Shown here: positions 11,701-23,039 of the stretch, piece by piece
How positions within the stretch are numbered: position 1 is the first letter of the stretch
Layout: every line of letters begins with the position of its first letter
NCBI GenBank assembly: GCA_963682025.1
Contig: OY821520.1
Span: 131,601,437-131,665,436, forward strand
Origin: Cordilura impudica
Lineage: Eukaryota > Arthropoda > Insecta > Diptera > Scathophagidae
Length of the DNA: 64,000 bases
Direction of reading: 5' to 3'
Program-made: the position numbers and the translations under genes
The notes under the pieces: generated by a model
What the model was told of the DNA's origin: nothing
Seen by the model: only the letters and a program-made list of their open reading frames with translations
Database searches by the model: none

Positions 11701-12558
11701 TCCAGACTTCAATATCAGGTAAAACTAATTAGTTTCTCGCCAATATGGGGTGGTTTTTTATCTTTAGTGGTTTAGTGCCACGATTATTGACAAACTTATA
11801 AAATTGTTTATGACTTTGGTTGACCCTTAAATTTGACAACAGGTAAATTAAGAAAGAGATCATTTGTTTACTGTAGAACCTATTGTGATCATTTTATGAC
11901 TTATTTTTTTGCTGATCAAAACAAAGCCAATAAACCCTTTCGCAGGTATTTTATTTAATTATTTTACTTTTACGTAGTCTAAAGTAAAAAAACAAAATTT
12001 TTTTTAGAGTAATTTTTTTAGAGTAATTTCATTAAAATGAAAAAAGTGTTCTACCGGGGGCTCGTGGGGGGTGCAAAAGTATATATAGGGTTAAACAGGA
12101 TACATTCGCCTTTCTCCGGGTGGTATACGTTTCTTGTTCCCTTACTTCCTTTAGAAGTTCTATTCCACTAAAGTTTAAATTTGAGAAAAATATAGTGGTT
12201 TCATAAATATTTCATAACGCCCCTAATATCAAACGTTAGAACTGTGACTACTTACAAAAACTAAAGACTATAATCCTACTAACATTATAAAAAAGACCGC
12301 AGGCCAATATCGATGATAGCTTGCGAGTAGTAACCATTTATTTTTGATAAAAAACAAAAAAAAAACACCTTTTGCTGAATTAAAAAAAACAGTTGAGTTT
12401 GACAGCATGCCACGCCCACAATTATCAATAGTTTAACCTAATTTTTTGGCTACCTTAATCTGGATATATAAGCTACAAAAAGGAGTAAAAATTTTAAAAA
12501 TCGATGACAAAAAAAAATTTGACTTTTGGCCAATGAAATCAAAATTTGAGCCACAGTG
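8711..12558 (-). mobile_element. Transib 1: complete, possibly autonomous Transib DNA transposon
   Basis: The left end CACAGTGGCTGAAAATC and right end (complement CACTGTGGCTCAAATTT) form about 35-bp imperfect inverted repeats, both leading to CATTGGCCAAAA. The 3848-bp unit is bounded by the exact 5-bp duplication CGCCG and disrupts a mariner-like pseudogene. It holds one long minus-strand transposase frame. Transib is known for 5-bp GC-rich duplications and TIRs resembling V(D)J recombination signals; this copy shows both. With both termini, target duplication and an intact frame it is the best candidate here for an active element. Confidence 0.93.
9463..11484 (-). CDS. Transib transposase (RAG1-like DDE), apparently intact
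   Basis: It would cut and paste the Transib element by binding its TIRs in the nucleus. The frame is open further upstream, but the first ATG is at 11484, giving about 673 residues. Seen in order: a basic GRPRKS patch (about 91-96) and KRRK; ASPVRTKRILKSIPTP (about 145-160); first catalytic Asp in WGCDGSSGQ (about D268); second in MIDGKV (about D383); CIIC (about C399/C402); GLSPLHARIR; GNTNDGNTARRFF; VHKILYH (about H566/H571); and Glu in LSEEAQEKRNK (about E588). By family knowledge these correspond to RAG1 D600, D708, E962 and its C727/C730/H937/H942 zinc site. No stop or frameshift is seen. Activity is inferred, not shown. Confidence 0.93.
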   Translation of the reverse strand: MENFSYKELAEEYFRKKNQEDVLSYVKIKLNLNSSSTEIQEQLSNFVKVLKKRLKEVNYCKQKFYNKSANWLEGQLNVGGETAKLDKAGRPRKSLDNCSDRSKRRKLKNFNEEIGSTNIKESFLHQLRAQNQLTKVDIIEKTCNASPVRTKRILKSIPTPSDAKQFTNEEALALFLDLKLTKHQYIQLRLRAIEKGSNMYPAYHHITAAKIDCLPSKDTITITPISAEVQLQSLLDHTAKRLLQSITGTELKKYGNTKLILFCKWGCDGSSGQKQYKQVVCENISDSDMFMVSFVPLRLKKILEDSEPSSSTTQTMDIWKNETPSSTKYCRPIKFEFKKESHDAINKEVSDIKAQIATLQPLQLQLDGQQIEVSYQLVLTMIDGKVGQALTNTKAASSCIICQATSSQLNQVPTKSFDNTDAFEFGLSPLHARIRLMEHILKISYDLDFGPSGSIRNNETNKELRSSKKKHVQDEYRKFGLIIDQPKQGSGNTNDGNTARRFFSDPETASEITGVDLNLIFRFKIILEVLACNEEIDSRKFGDYAKETAKIYTTNYPWRNMSATVHKILYHGEDVIKYHLVPLGDLSEEAQEKRNKDYRFYRQHNTRKMSRNSTNEDLFNILLATSDPFISSIRNQWKVEHRDLDEEAKKLLKNRNSTEQNMEYLQSIFESNE

Positions 12559-12563
12559 CGCCG
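12559..12563. other. Right target-site duplication CGCCG of Transib 1
   Basis: Matches 8706-8710 exactly. Confidence 0.9.
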
Positions 12564-13189
12564 GCTTAATTTTTGAAGAAATAAGGTCCGATGATGCTAT
12601 CAGTGTGTAAACCGCACCAAACGGTGCATTTTTTTTTGGATGTAATGGAGTTTTTAGGGTCTCTTGTGGATTGGTCTCACTCCATATTATGCAATTTTGT
12701 TTATTAACAAACCCGTTAAGCCTAAAATGAGCATCATCGCTGGGCACACTTCTGCGATAAAACATCAGGTCAGTTTCCAACTGTTCTAGAGCCCACTCAG
12801 CTAAAGAATGGCACATATGATGACATCTCGGCGTTAATTCCTGAACCAGTTGGATCTTATACGGGTGTAGGCCAACATCTAGACAGAAAATTTTCCACGT
12901 AGTAGACGAGCAGAGCACCAATTCCTGCGACCGACGACAAATCGATCGAATTTTTTCACACTTTCGTTTACAACAGCGAAATTCTTTTCAGTATGCGAAT
13001 GTCTTTGACGTGCTTATGTTATTTCATCATTTAGGAAGTATGTAGTATGACGGTTGGCTTGCTGAGATGAACGAATTTGTTAGCCATAAAAATCGCGAAG
13101 TCATCTATAAGTTGCGCGAATCAATGACTAATTTTCAAAGTTAATTTGTATAATTTGGTAGCGTTGTTCAAGAGTGCATCTATTCATGA

Positions 13190-13560
13190 TGATTTGCCAG
13201 AGTATACTGATCATAAATGTCAAAAGGTGAGCATAGTATGAAATTTGTTTGGCAGCTAATCCTTTCGTAAGTTCTATCTAAGCAAAAAAAAATAAATAAT
13301 ACGTTTTATATAAGTTTTTGAGAAAAGTAAGTGAGTCTACCAAATATATACCAATATCGGTCCATCCTTTTACATATAAAAATAGCAGCAGTTATGAACT
13401 TTTTCATATCTGCCAACAACAAATTTGTAACAGTATCCCTCAATTTGGTTTATTCTTTCCTACTGTATCCCATTAATTGGAATCAATCCTTTTTCTAAAA
13501 TCATGCTATAAGGTATCGTGTAGCTGATTTAAGATATATATTTGTACTTTATGTTTATTT
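13190..13560 (+). mobile_element. GTCY family 1, 3' fragment
   Basis: Only the 3' half is recognisable: AAGTGAGTCTACCAAATATA, TCGGTCCATCC, ATGAACTTTTTCATATCTGC and AAGGTATCGTGTAG. The terminal hairpin is eroded and no GTCY tract is left. Confidence 0.6.
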
Positions 13561-13625
13561 AAATTCAATTCCGATGATACTTTTGTGCTGTATATGTTTT
13601 CACGAATTCCGAATTCACATGTTCA

Positions 13626-13830
13626 CTAGGGTGGCCCTTAATAAAAAAAGTGTTCAAACTCTCGGTCGCACCCCTTAGAAATATGAGAAAAGTGAGAAAT
13701 ATAAAGTTTTGGGCCAATCAAAAAACATTTAGAGGTGGCTATGGGGAAAATATGATTTTTTTTTCAGATTTTACGAAAATTTCGTTCTATAGTTTAATTT
13801 TTCCGACAAATTGTTAAAATTGATAAGCAT
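13626..13830 (+). repeat. Dispersed repeat AGGGTGGCCCTT..., copy A
   Basis: AGGGTGGCCCTT, GTTCAAACTCTCGGTCGCAC, CAGATTTTACGAAAATTT and TAGTTTAATTTTTCCG recur in the same order and orientation at 14131-14385, about 505 bp downstream. Copy A lacks about 40 bp present in copy B. It is non-coding. Confidence 0.75.
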
Positions 13831-13969
13831 ACCTTTAGGCTCTTATAAAAGTGTTTATTAATATATTAATAAACTCATTTATATATCTTCTGTGTGTTTA
13901 GCAAATATTTATAATGAAATTTAATTAATTTTGTTTAAATTTTCATAAATTTTTCATATATGTACTTAT

Positions 13970-14063
13970 ATGGATTACAAAAACATTGAAAGAAAAAAAT
14001 GTAAAGAAAAAAATTAAATTTCTTAGAACTTTCACTCGAATTTCGAGTGCTGGTTTATGCTAG
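13970..14063 (+). mobile_element. Helitron-like 3' end (hairpin then CTAG)
   Basis: CACTCGAATTTCGAGTG forms a near-perfect palindrome, followed by CTGGTTTATG and CTAG at 14060-14063, then T. A terminal hairpin followed by CTRR, with T next, is the Helitron 3' signature. The same end occurs at 21249-21252 and, reversed, at 61093-61096. The 5' end was not located. Confidence 0.6.
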
Positions 14064-14130
14064 TTTAGCAAAAAGCGCACTGCCATGTAATACTTAAGTA
14101 TAACATTTTACATTAAAATACATGCAGATT

Positions 14131-14385
14131 AGGGTGGCCCTTCATTATATAGAGAAAACAAAGTGTTCAAACTCTCGGTCGCACCCCCTAGAAATATGCG
14201 AATAAAAAAAACTGAGAAATACAAGGTTTTGGTCTAATCAAAAATAATTTAGACGTGGCTCAACGCGATTGAAAATTTCAAGCGTGTTTATATGGGGAAA
14301 ATATGACTTTTTTCAGATTTTACGAAAATTTAGTTCTATAGTTTAATTTTTCCGAAAAATTGTTATATAATTCGGGACCAGTATT
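14131..14385 (+). repeat. Dispersed repeat AGGGTGGCCCTT..., copy B
   Basis: Longer partner of 13626-13830. It extends to about TTCGGGACCAG and lies just downstream of the Helitron-like 3' end. Confidence 0.75.
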
Positions 14386-14983
14386 TAATTGTCTTTCCAA
14401 AAAGCTTTAAAACTTTAAAATCGAATGAAATTTCGCCAAGAAATAGCAATTTCCCCAGACCACTTTTGTGCCAAAAAAAACTAGGTCATGCAATTTGATG
14501 GCATTTTTTCAACTTTAAGAATTTAATTAAAACCAAAATTCTGTTTTACTCTCTCTATCTATAAGTACTTAGATATGAAGTATTGTTTTATTACCACATT
14601 CTTAACCTATTAAGCATTGAGACTGAAAATTGAAAATTTTTTTGATAAAATTTTGAAAACTCCTTTTTCAAGTTTTGAAAAATCTTCTCAAACAAAATTT
14701 AAAAAAATTGATCTAGCTCTTTAAGCTTTTGTTCAATGCATGTTAGCGATTAACTGTATGAATTTTTAGGTAAATCTCTATGTTAGAAATTTTTTGACAA
14801 GGATTTTATTTTTGCGGATTTGGAGAAAAATGGGATTTTTGTAAAATATTCTGTAAATGTACTCTTTCTAAATACTTTGTATCAAAAATTTATCAGTTTT
14901 CTACTTTTAAATGTTATATTTTATCTTAGCAGCCTAGAGTTTTGAAAAATTATGATTTTTTTTTATTTGTATTATTATTATTA
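14386..14983. other. AT-rich interval without recognisable genes
   Basis: No coding frame or repeat partner recognised within the window. Confidence 0.45.
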
Positions 14984-15440
14984 TTATACCCTCCACACCT
15001 CAGTGGCAGAGGGTATATATAGGTTTGTCATGCCGTTTGTAACGCATCGAAATACATTCCTGAGACCGCAAAAATATATATTTTCTTGATCCTTATAACA
15101 AGGGAAGTTGATTTACCTATGACCGTCTGTCTCTGGAAATCACGATCACGCCGTCAATATCTAAGCCGGACCGTTCGTTTTTGTATAAAATCGTTTACTA
15201 ACATCCCAAAGGAGTTGCTATTTAAAATCGTCAAAATCGGTCAAAGGTTTCACGAACTATGAATGAAACTTTGAAAAAACTCTTGGAAAAATAATATTTT
15301 TCAGTGTGTTTGTTGTTTTTCTTAAGAATATGTTGAATATGTTGTAATTCTTCGTATTGTTGAAGTCATTACAGTTGTGTGTATATTAATACTGCATGTG
15401 TCACATTGGCCCAAGCAAGTTTTACCACATATTTTTTATC

Positions 15441-15697
15441 ATTAAAATTAAATATTAAAAATTAAAAATTAATAAAAATAAAAAATGGAAAATGAAAAAT
15501 GGAAACTGAAAAATGAAAAATGGAAATTTAATATTGAAAAATGAAAAATGGAAAATGAAAAATTGAAAATGGAAAATGGAAAATGAAAAATGGAAGATGA
15601 AAAATGAAAAATGAAAAATTAAAATGAAAAATGAAAAGTGGAAAATGAAAAATGAAAATTTAAAAATGGAAAATAGAAAATGAAAAATTAAAAATGA
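15441..15697 (+). repeat. AAAATGGAAAATGA-type minisatellite, left block
   Basis: Irregular tandem GAAAAATGGAAAATG units of roughly 7-15 bp. Same motif as 19226-20548. Phe-rich minus-strand frames here are products of the repeat. Confidence 0.85.
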
Positions 15698-18600
15698 AAA
15701 CAAGTAAGAGTGTTAAATTCGGCTGTGCCGAATCTTTGATACCCTCCACCTCGATTTGAGTATTGATAATAAATGTAAAAAAAATATTGGAAAAAGTAAA
15801 CAATTTGTTAAACTTAATACCAAATTATTTCAGTTTTCGTCTTTTCTATTATTTCGGATTTATTTCGGTGTTTGCTTTTTGGTCATCGTGGTTGCTGATC
15901 GCCATGCATTTAGATCATATACCTATATGCATGCGTTTCCGGTTATATGTCATAACTTCTCGTTTAATTTAGTTTTTGCTAATTAAATGGCTCGCCCTAA
16001 CCTCCATTGCATAGGTAATGGTTGTGTAGAGTGGCTATATGCATTAAATCGTGCAAATTGGAGATGGCTGTATAGTTTCTTTTAACTGGCCGAATATTTC
16101 TTCATTGTGGCCATATAGGTCGGATGGAGTAACAAAATAATAACCAGAAAAAAAGCTCTCTCAAATTTTTATTAAAGATATTGCCATATTTTGAAAACAT
16201 AGAGAATAAATTTATAATAATAAATAATCAAATTAGGGATGCCAAGCGCAAAAAACCAAAAGTCCCAAACATTTTAAATAAAATAATTTAATGTTATCTT
16301 TATTTTCTGAAAAACTTCAAATTTTCATCCAAAAAAAATTGTGAAAATTTATATATAAAAAATAACATTCTCATCAAATTACGTTTACTTATGTAACAAT
16401 TTTTATGTTAGCAATTCTTAAATATCATTTGAAGTTTTCTTAAATTCATTGAATTTAAATTAATATTTTCTGTAGTGCGATTCTGTAAATTTCAAATTCA
16501 GCGATCTGACAATCGCAAAATATATCGACAGCTATTGTTGTTTGCACTAAGGATTAAGTGATTCACTAAGTACATACATCTTAACGACAGTCGACAAATT
16601 TGTTTTTCTATTTATTTAAATTGTAAACTAGTGGCACCTCTGTCAAAATAAGCGAAAAACACAAAGAATAGAAAAAAACAAATTACTTCGTGTTTGACAG
16701 GATGATTTTATGTTTATGTTTAATATCTTTTTTTTTTTTATTAATATTTCTGTTTATTTATTTGAAAATTAAATAATGAATTGAATATGCAATTTAATTT
16801 TTTTATTTATATATAAAAGTTTTTTAATAAAAGCAAAATATTTTCACTATTTTATGATTTTTATTTATGTATGACGACATTTCAACCTAAAAATTTAAGT
16901 TTTTATCGATTGAATAAACAACACAAAAATGAATAAACAACACAATCGTTTAGATAACAACAACAGCTGACTTTAATTATTATGACTTTAATACTGATAA
17001 TTTTGCAATTTTCTTTTTTTAACGATTCGACTATCGTTAAAAGAAGTTACTGAATCGCGGTACTGAAAAGTCATTAATATCTCCTGAATGGCAATATTTT
17101 TTTGTTAAATGTAAACATTTTTAAATGTAAACATATTTGGTGTTTTTTTTTTTGGAATTCCAATTTGTGTTTAACGAATAAAATTTATATATTAAAGATG
17201 CAATTGATGTCTTCTAAATTTAAAATTATTATTTCCGACGTTTTGATATGATTTTCTGAAATTCAATTAATATTTTCTAATTTATAATTGGAAATTTTAA
17301 TTTCAGTTTTTATTAGAATTGATATTTTCTTAAATTTGAATGGAAAATTTAAAAAGTGCAATTTTGTATTTATGTGCATAATAATGCTTTATTAATTATA
17401 AACAATTTTTAAAAATTAAATGTAATCGCAATCAGATATTTTGTAGGTAAAGCAGAATAATAGTTCTATATAACTATGTAGAACTGTTTTGAAAGCAAAA
17501 AACTCATTGATGAACTCGGTAACTCTATTTTGTAAAGACAACAAAAAGTTAACATGCCAAACTTAAGTTCATATTTGTAAAAGAATAATGAAAAAACGTA
17601 TGAAATAAAAGACTAGTTAGCCCGTGTATACTCTTAACATTGTTCTGTATAATATCTAGTTGAAAATATTGACATTCATGTTAAAATAGAAATAACTATT
17701 GCAAAGCTAATTAGAACAAAAATTGTGGCGCCATCTACTGCGGCATAGTCACACTGAGCAAAATCAAGTAACACTCTGTTAATGCAAAAGAAATGTATTT
17801 TCCTCAAAACAAAATATTGCAGAATTTTATGTAAATAAAATAATATACCGATTTATTTCTAACATGCAGTTATTATGGATATACATATATAGGATATATG
17901 TATATTATTTGTAATATTTAATATGTGTATGTACATACATATGTATGTATATGTAAATATTACACACAAAAAATACAACATCAAACGTTATATTTGTGTT
18001 TTCTCTTTAAATAAATTAATACATAAATTTTTTTTCCCCAAATTTACATTTGGGCAATTCACAACAGGTGTTGTATATTGTATGTTGTATTGAAATACAA
18101 AATACAATCATTTGTTGTGAACACTCAGTTGTATTTTCATATTGTAGAACGCTTTCTTTAGTAATTTTCGATCCAACCAGGAAAGATCGCTTCGTCGCTT
18201 CTGCTATTTTGTATAAGAGATTAGACTTGTCAGTGTTTGCTTTTTGGTCGTGAGATATACCCTGGAGTTTTAGTTACGTACCTCTTGCATTTTAGTTTAT
18301 AATGAAAAAAAAAAATGTTAAATGTTTTGGTTGGTACCGAAAGAGAAAATACATACTAAAAATATAAACATTAATTTTTATATAAATAAACTTATCGATG
18401 TATATGCGTTATTTGCATTATTTGCCATATTTTATTTTATAATAATTATTTATGCTGATAAAATTCTATGTATTTGTTTTTTCTTTTTCATAAAAACTGG
18501 CATTCACTTGGAACTGCTTTGTTATGATACAATATACAACATTTACTAAACATAGCAAATGGATCGTGTATCAGATTTTTCAGTGAAAATTACCAACAAC

Positions 18601-19225
18601 AATTTTACACTATTGTAAAGTGTTTTTTTTATTAACAACTAGGTATTTTAGCATTATTTGCTTTAGATGTTGGTGAATTTTTACTCCCTTTATATTAACT
18701 CGTGTCTGCTTGTTGAAAAAATTTTGGATCGATTTTAACCACTTTCCCGTGACCCAATCGATCTGAAATTTTGCTGGCAGGCTCGTGGCAATGACAGAAA
18801 TGACAGAAATGTACAAAGGGTTTGTTTTTGTTATATTATTACCATAACGACCACAAAAACAACAAGCCCAGCTATGAAAACAATGCAACATTTAGAATAA
18901 CAACAAGAACGACGTAGAAAATTATTTTTTTTCAAGACTTTTTTTAGTTCTTCAATAAAATCTCGGGGCCTAATCGACCGATTTGGACGATTTTAAATAG
19001 CAAACTTTTCAGGATGTTAGTGAATCATTTTTTATGCCAACGAGCACCCTAGCTGCTCGATTGATGCCGTCATCGTGATTTCCACAGACGGACAGATGGA
19101 CATCGCTATATCAACTCCGGTTGTTATAAAGATCACAAATATATAAATTTTATGGGGTCCAAAATTTTTTTTCTAATTATTACAAACGGAATGACAAACT
19201 TATATATACCCTCTGCACACTGGAG
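15698..19225 (-). mobile_element. Reverse GTCY family 2 copy inserted in the minisatellite
   Basis: The left edge AACAAGTAAGAGTGTTAAAT with the TTCGGCTGTGCCGAA hairpin is a family 2 3' end read in reverse. The right edge (about 18930-19225) is the reversed 5' half: GACGGACAGATGGACATCGC, ACAAACGGAATGACAAACTT and ATACCCTCTGCACACTGGAG. The stretch GTGTTTGCTTTTTGGTC near 15870 recurs near 18232. The 16150-18230 interior is AT-rich and unexplained, so the copy probably contains another insert. Confidence 0.5.
16150..18230. other. AT-rich interval without recognisable genes
   Basis: Contains ATGTATGTATATG-type simple repeats near 17880-17960 and a CAACAGGTGTTG near-palindrome near 18063, but no sustained coding frame, RNA gene or clear element end. 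Confidence 0.45.
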
Positions 19226-20270
19226 TGGAGGGTATAAAAATGAAAAATGGAAAATGAAAAATGGAAAACGGAAAACGGAAAACGAAGAATTAAAAATGGA
19301 AAATGGAAAATTAAAAATAAAAATTGAAAAATGGAAAATGAAAAATAATAATTGGAAAATGGAACATGGAAAACGAAAAATGGAAATGAAAATGGAAAAT
19401 GAAAAATGAAAAATTAAAAATGAAAAATGAAAAATGGAAAATGAAGAATGGAAAATGAAAAATTTTAAATTAAAAATGGCAAATGGAAAATGAAAAATAA
19501 AAAATTAAAAATTAAAAATTAAAAATTAAAAATTAAAAATGGAAAGTGGAATATGGAAAATGAAACATGAAAATATAAAAATGTAAAATGAAAAATGAAA
19601 TATGGAAAATGGAAAACGGAAAATGAAAATTAAAAATGGAAAATGGAAAATGAAAAATTAAAAATGAAAAATGAAAAATGGAAAATGAAAACAGAAAAAT
19701 GAAAAATGCAAAATGGAAAATGAAAACAGAAAAATGAAAAATGCGAAATTGAAAATAAAAAATTAAAAATGAAAAATGGTGTATGAAAAATGAAAAATGG
19801 AAAATTGAAAATGAAAAATGAAAAATGAAAAATGCAAAATGAAAAAATAAAATGAAATATGAAAAATGGAAAATGAAAAATGAAAAAATGGAAAATGGAA
19901 TATGGAATATGGAAAATGAAAAATAAAAAATGAAAATTGGAAAATGAAAAATTAAAATTGAAAAATGGAAAATGAAAAATGGAAAACGGAAAACGAAAAA
20001 TTAAAAATGGAAAATGGAAAATTAAAAACGAAAAATGAAAATTGGAAAATGGAAAATGAAAAGTAATAATTGGAAAATGAAAAATGGAAAATTGAAAGTG
20101 AAAAATGATCAGTGAAAAATGAAAAATTAAAAGTGAACAATGAAAAATGAAAAATAGAAAATGAAAAATTTTAAATTAAAAATGGCAAATGGAAAATGGA
20201 AATTGAAAAATGAAAAATTAAAAATGAAAAATGGAAAGTGGAATATGGAAAATGAAAAATGAAAATATAA

Positions 20271-20302
<32 letters not shown>

Positions 20303-20417
20303 GGAAAATGGAAAATGAAAAATGGAAAACGGAAAATGAAAATTTAAAAATGGAAAATGGAAAATGAAATTTAAAAATGAAAAATAAAAAAATGGAAAAT
20401 GAAAAATCGTAAATTGA

Positions 20418-20449
<32 letters not shown>

Positions 20450-20548
20450 GAGAAATTAAAAATGAAAAAGTAAAAATGAAAAGCGAAAGATGAAAATTCA
20501 AAAGTGAAAAATGGAAAATGATAAAAAAAATGAAAATTGAAAATGAAA
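19226..20548 (+). repeat. AAAATGGAAAATGA-type minisatellite, main block (1.3 kb)
   Basis: About 1.3 kb of purine-rich units mixing AAAATGGAAAATG, AAAAATTAAAAATG and AAAACGGAAAACG. There are almost no pyrimidines other than T on this strand. Minus-strand frames made of F, S, I and H repeats reflect the array and are not genes. Confidence 0.9.
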
Positions 20549-20654
20549 AAGGTGGAGGGTATCAAAGATTCGGCCCAGCCGTATTTCACACTCTTACCTG
20601 TTTTATATTAATTTAATTATTATTTCAAATACAAAAAAAAAAAATTTTTTTTTT

Positions 20655-21175
20655 CCTCATTTCTATAGAAAAAAAAAGATTTTTTCCCTAAGGTTAACAT
20701 AATTTTTCAGGACACATTTTATTTTTAAAGTTCTAGAAACACTTACACACTAATAGGGAAAAAATCAAATTAGTGCATATGCTAAAAATCTAAAAACCAT
20801 TGTCTTGAGTTACAAAATAATTTTTTTTTGATAGATATCCCACTCGCAGCCCACTAAGCGACCAAAAAGCTCGTAAAGGAAAAAAGCTAAACTTTCTTTT
20901 TGGGAAAAAAAGGGAGTCTTTTGAAAAAAATTTCAAAAAATTTTTATTTTGCAAAAAAAATGTAAAAAAAAATTTTTTTTTTTTTAAATTTTTTTTCCGA
21001 AAGATTGAAGAAATAGCTATCTAAACTATTTGCGACAAATTTTGGTAAGAACAATAGGTAAAAAGTTACATGGATGAGAAAAAAAACACCAGTTTGGCCA
21101 AAATGTCAAATTTGGACCCCCTCTTACTCAGAGAGTTCTTGACCGATCTTGTTGAAAAATTGTGTCTAAAGGTGT
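20655..21175 (+). repeat. Dispersed repeat, copy 2 (partner at 500-1190)
   Basis: Shares order and orientation with 500-1190: TTTCTATAGAAAAAAA, CCACTAAGCGACCAAAAAGC, GTTACATGGATGAGAAAAAA, and ends at GAAAAATTGTGTCTAAA. It directly abuts a Helitron-like 3' end, so it may be internal sequence of that element. Confidence 0.65.
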
Positions 21176-21252
21176 TGGTTTGCTAATTGGCTAAGTTAAA
21201 AATAAAGTTGCCTAGGAACTGCACTCGAATTTCGACCGCTGGAATCTGCTAG
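21171..21252 (+). mobile_element. Helitron-like 3' end, copy 2
   Basis: GGTGTTGGTTTGCTAATTGG, AAATAAAGTTGCCTAG and the stem CACTCGAATTTCGACCGCTG are followed by GAATCTGCTAG and T. It matches 61093-61175 reversed over about 80 bp. CTAG is at 21249-21252. Confidence 0.65.
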
Positions 21253-22660
21253 TGTAAAATTAAATGGCCTATATAACCTTATTGTGTTGGGGCTTTTATA
21301 ATATCAAATAAATAATAATAAATAATAACTTCCGACAGGTGTCGTGTAAAGCACCTAACACGACGGCTAAGCGGAAAGGCAATTTTAGCAGCAAACTATA
21401 TAGAAATCTCCATCATTTTCATTCAAGTCAATTGTTAAGGTGGTAGAAAGAGATAAAAGAGTGAATTTTTTATATATTCACTTGATTTGCCAGGTCTTCC
21501 TCCTCTTGAAAGTTGTATCATTAGTTATACTGCTTCGAAACCTAAATGCTCCAACATCAAATAAGGGAGCAAGGATCCTTATCAAGAAACTATTGGGTAA
21601 TATTATTGAATAGAAATTTATTAAGGCGAAATTCAATGGGGAGATATTTTGCATTTTATTTTATTGCAAAGAATCATTATGATTCCAACGGATTCTCCAA
21701 TATCATTTAAAGTGGTAAAATTCCCAATTCGTATGGCATATTTAATGGCAATCAATGGCAAATATCAATGCCAGTCAATGCAAGTTTGAAGCTGTATTTG
21801 CTCAGTTATATGTAGCTTTCTCCAGAGTTCGTAAGCGTAACGATCTGTTTTTATATGCCGAAAATGGAGAATGAAAAAATAATTAATTGTTATTTAATAA
21901 GATGAGACGAAAATTGTATTATGTGAAATAAAATAAAATTTTTTAAATCGAAAATAAAATCTGGTTTTAACATAATATATTGAATTTGATTTATTTTTAT
22001 TAAAAAAAATTAAGAATTTTGTCATAGATTTTTTATTCGAAATAAATACGATGATGATTATTTATTTGAAACATATAATAATTATAATAATTATTGTTGT
22101 TATGTTGTCTTATTGTTATTTATGCTACATATACTTAAGTTGTTGTTTTTTGTTAAAAATTTTAGGGAATAATCCTGACGATGATACTCAAAGAGTATCG
22201 AAATATCGATTAAATAAGGAGAATATTTATATAATAAAAATCAATGACCTCGGGCTCAACATATGAAGTTTTATTAACAATTTGAAAGGTCGAATAAATA
22301 CAACTATAAAAAAATATTTTATTTATTTTATATTTTATATAATTATTTTCTTATAAGTATTCAAAGATTATAAGTATTCAAAGGTAATTTTTATTTAAAA
22401 ATTAATTTTGATATTCACGCTATGTCTTCCGATATCAGACTCTCGCGTCATCTAATTTACAAGTCTTCTTATAATAATATCAAATAATGAAAGTGTAATC
22501 TAAAAAGGTCAAACTTCTGATCAAGATTGTGCCTATATATATACCCTTACAAGAAAACAACAATATAAAACTGGGTATACAGAATCTTGATTTACCCTTG
22601 GCAACAAGTAGAAAATAAAAGATTATTGATTTTACCCAGTAACCAAACTTTATATCAAAA
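21253..22660. other. AT-rich interval without recognisable genes
   Basis: No coding frame above background, RNA gene or repeat partner recognised. Confidence 0.45.
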
Positions 22661-22664
22661 CAGA

Positions 22665-22905
22665 TTTTTGTGGAACAAACTTTGGGCATGTAGAATCCTT
22701 CCACTTCTCTTACATACATGTAAGGAAGTATACATGATTGTGCATGGTTGATCACAGTTAATGTTCTCACCTAGTAACAAAATAATAATTCAAAAACAGG
22801 TTTTTCATATAACAAAACTGGGCATGCAGAATCATTTCACTTCTCTTTCATACACATTGTGTATGTAGGAAAGTAGACATGATTGTGCATGGTTAAACAT
22901 GATTA
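22665..22905. repeat. Two-copy tandem duplication, about 130-bp period
   Basis: TTGGGCATGTAGAATCCTTC...CATGATTGTGCATGGTT is repeated as CTGGGCATGCAGAATCATTT...CATGATTGTGCATGGTT, with the CATGATTGTGCATGGTT word at about 22732 and 22878. Divergence is moderate. Confidence 0.6.
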
Positions 22906-23039
22906 TTGTTTTACGTTTATATATGTTTTACGCTATTATATGAAACACCGTATTATTTGTATTGTTTCAAAAAATAGATGTAAATTAAAAATAAAGACAA
23001 AACAATGATCTTAATAAACACTAAGTAATAATAATAAGG

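Larger units (their letters stand above)
8340..12948 (-). pseudogene. Mariner-like (IS630/Tc1-mariner) transposase pseudogene split by Transib 1
   Basis: The minus strand of 12948-12559 encodes RRSQELVL...GLHPYKIQLVQEL, LAEWALEQL, DDAHFRLNGFVNKQNC and IIWSETNPQ, a typical mariner-like N-terminal and first-catalytic region. After the Transib insertion the frame resumes at 8705 with VNRYR, then decayed DLxPLDYxLWGYVKSLVYAD-like and RMRFVNNSHGGHMPEVIF sequence, stopping at about 8340. Coordinates span the 3.85-kb insert, which is not part of it. Frameshifts and stops, mainly in 8340-8700, show it was already dead. The CGCCG at the break is the Transib target duplication. Confidence 0.8.
14984..20605 (+). 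mobile_element. GTCY element family 2 with internal minisatellite, split by a reverse copy
   Basis: The 5' part at 14984-15310 begins ATACCCTCCACACCTCAGTG and carries TTTGTAACGCATCGAAATAC and a short GACCGTCTGTC tract. A minisatellite of AAAATGGAAAATG type follows at about 15441-15697. After a reverse copy (15698-19225) the same minisatellite resumes at 19226-20548. The family 3' end follows at 20549-20605 (GGTGGAGGGTATCAAAGATT, then a TTCGGC..GCCG hairpin and CTCTTACCTGTTT). I therefore read one forward element whose internal array was split. Confidence 0.65.

Noticed and set aside
15455..20589. Long Phe/His/Ser-rich frames on the minus strand resembling membrane or low-complexity proteins
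   Set aside because: They are translations of the AAAATGGAAAATG minisatellite; the same sequence is open in several frames.
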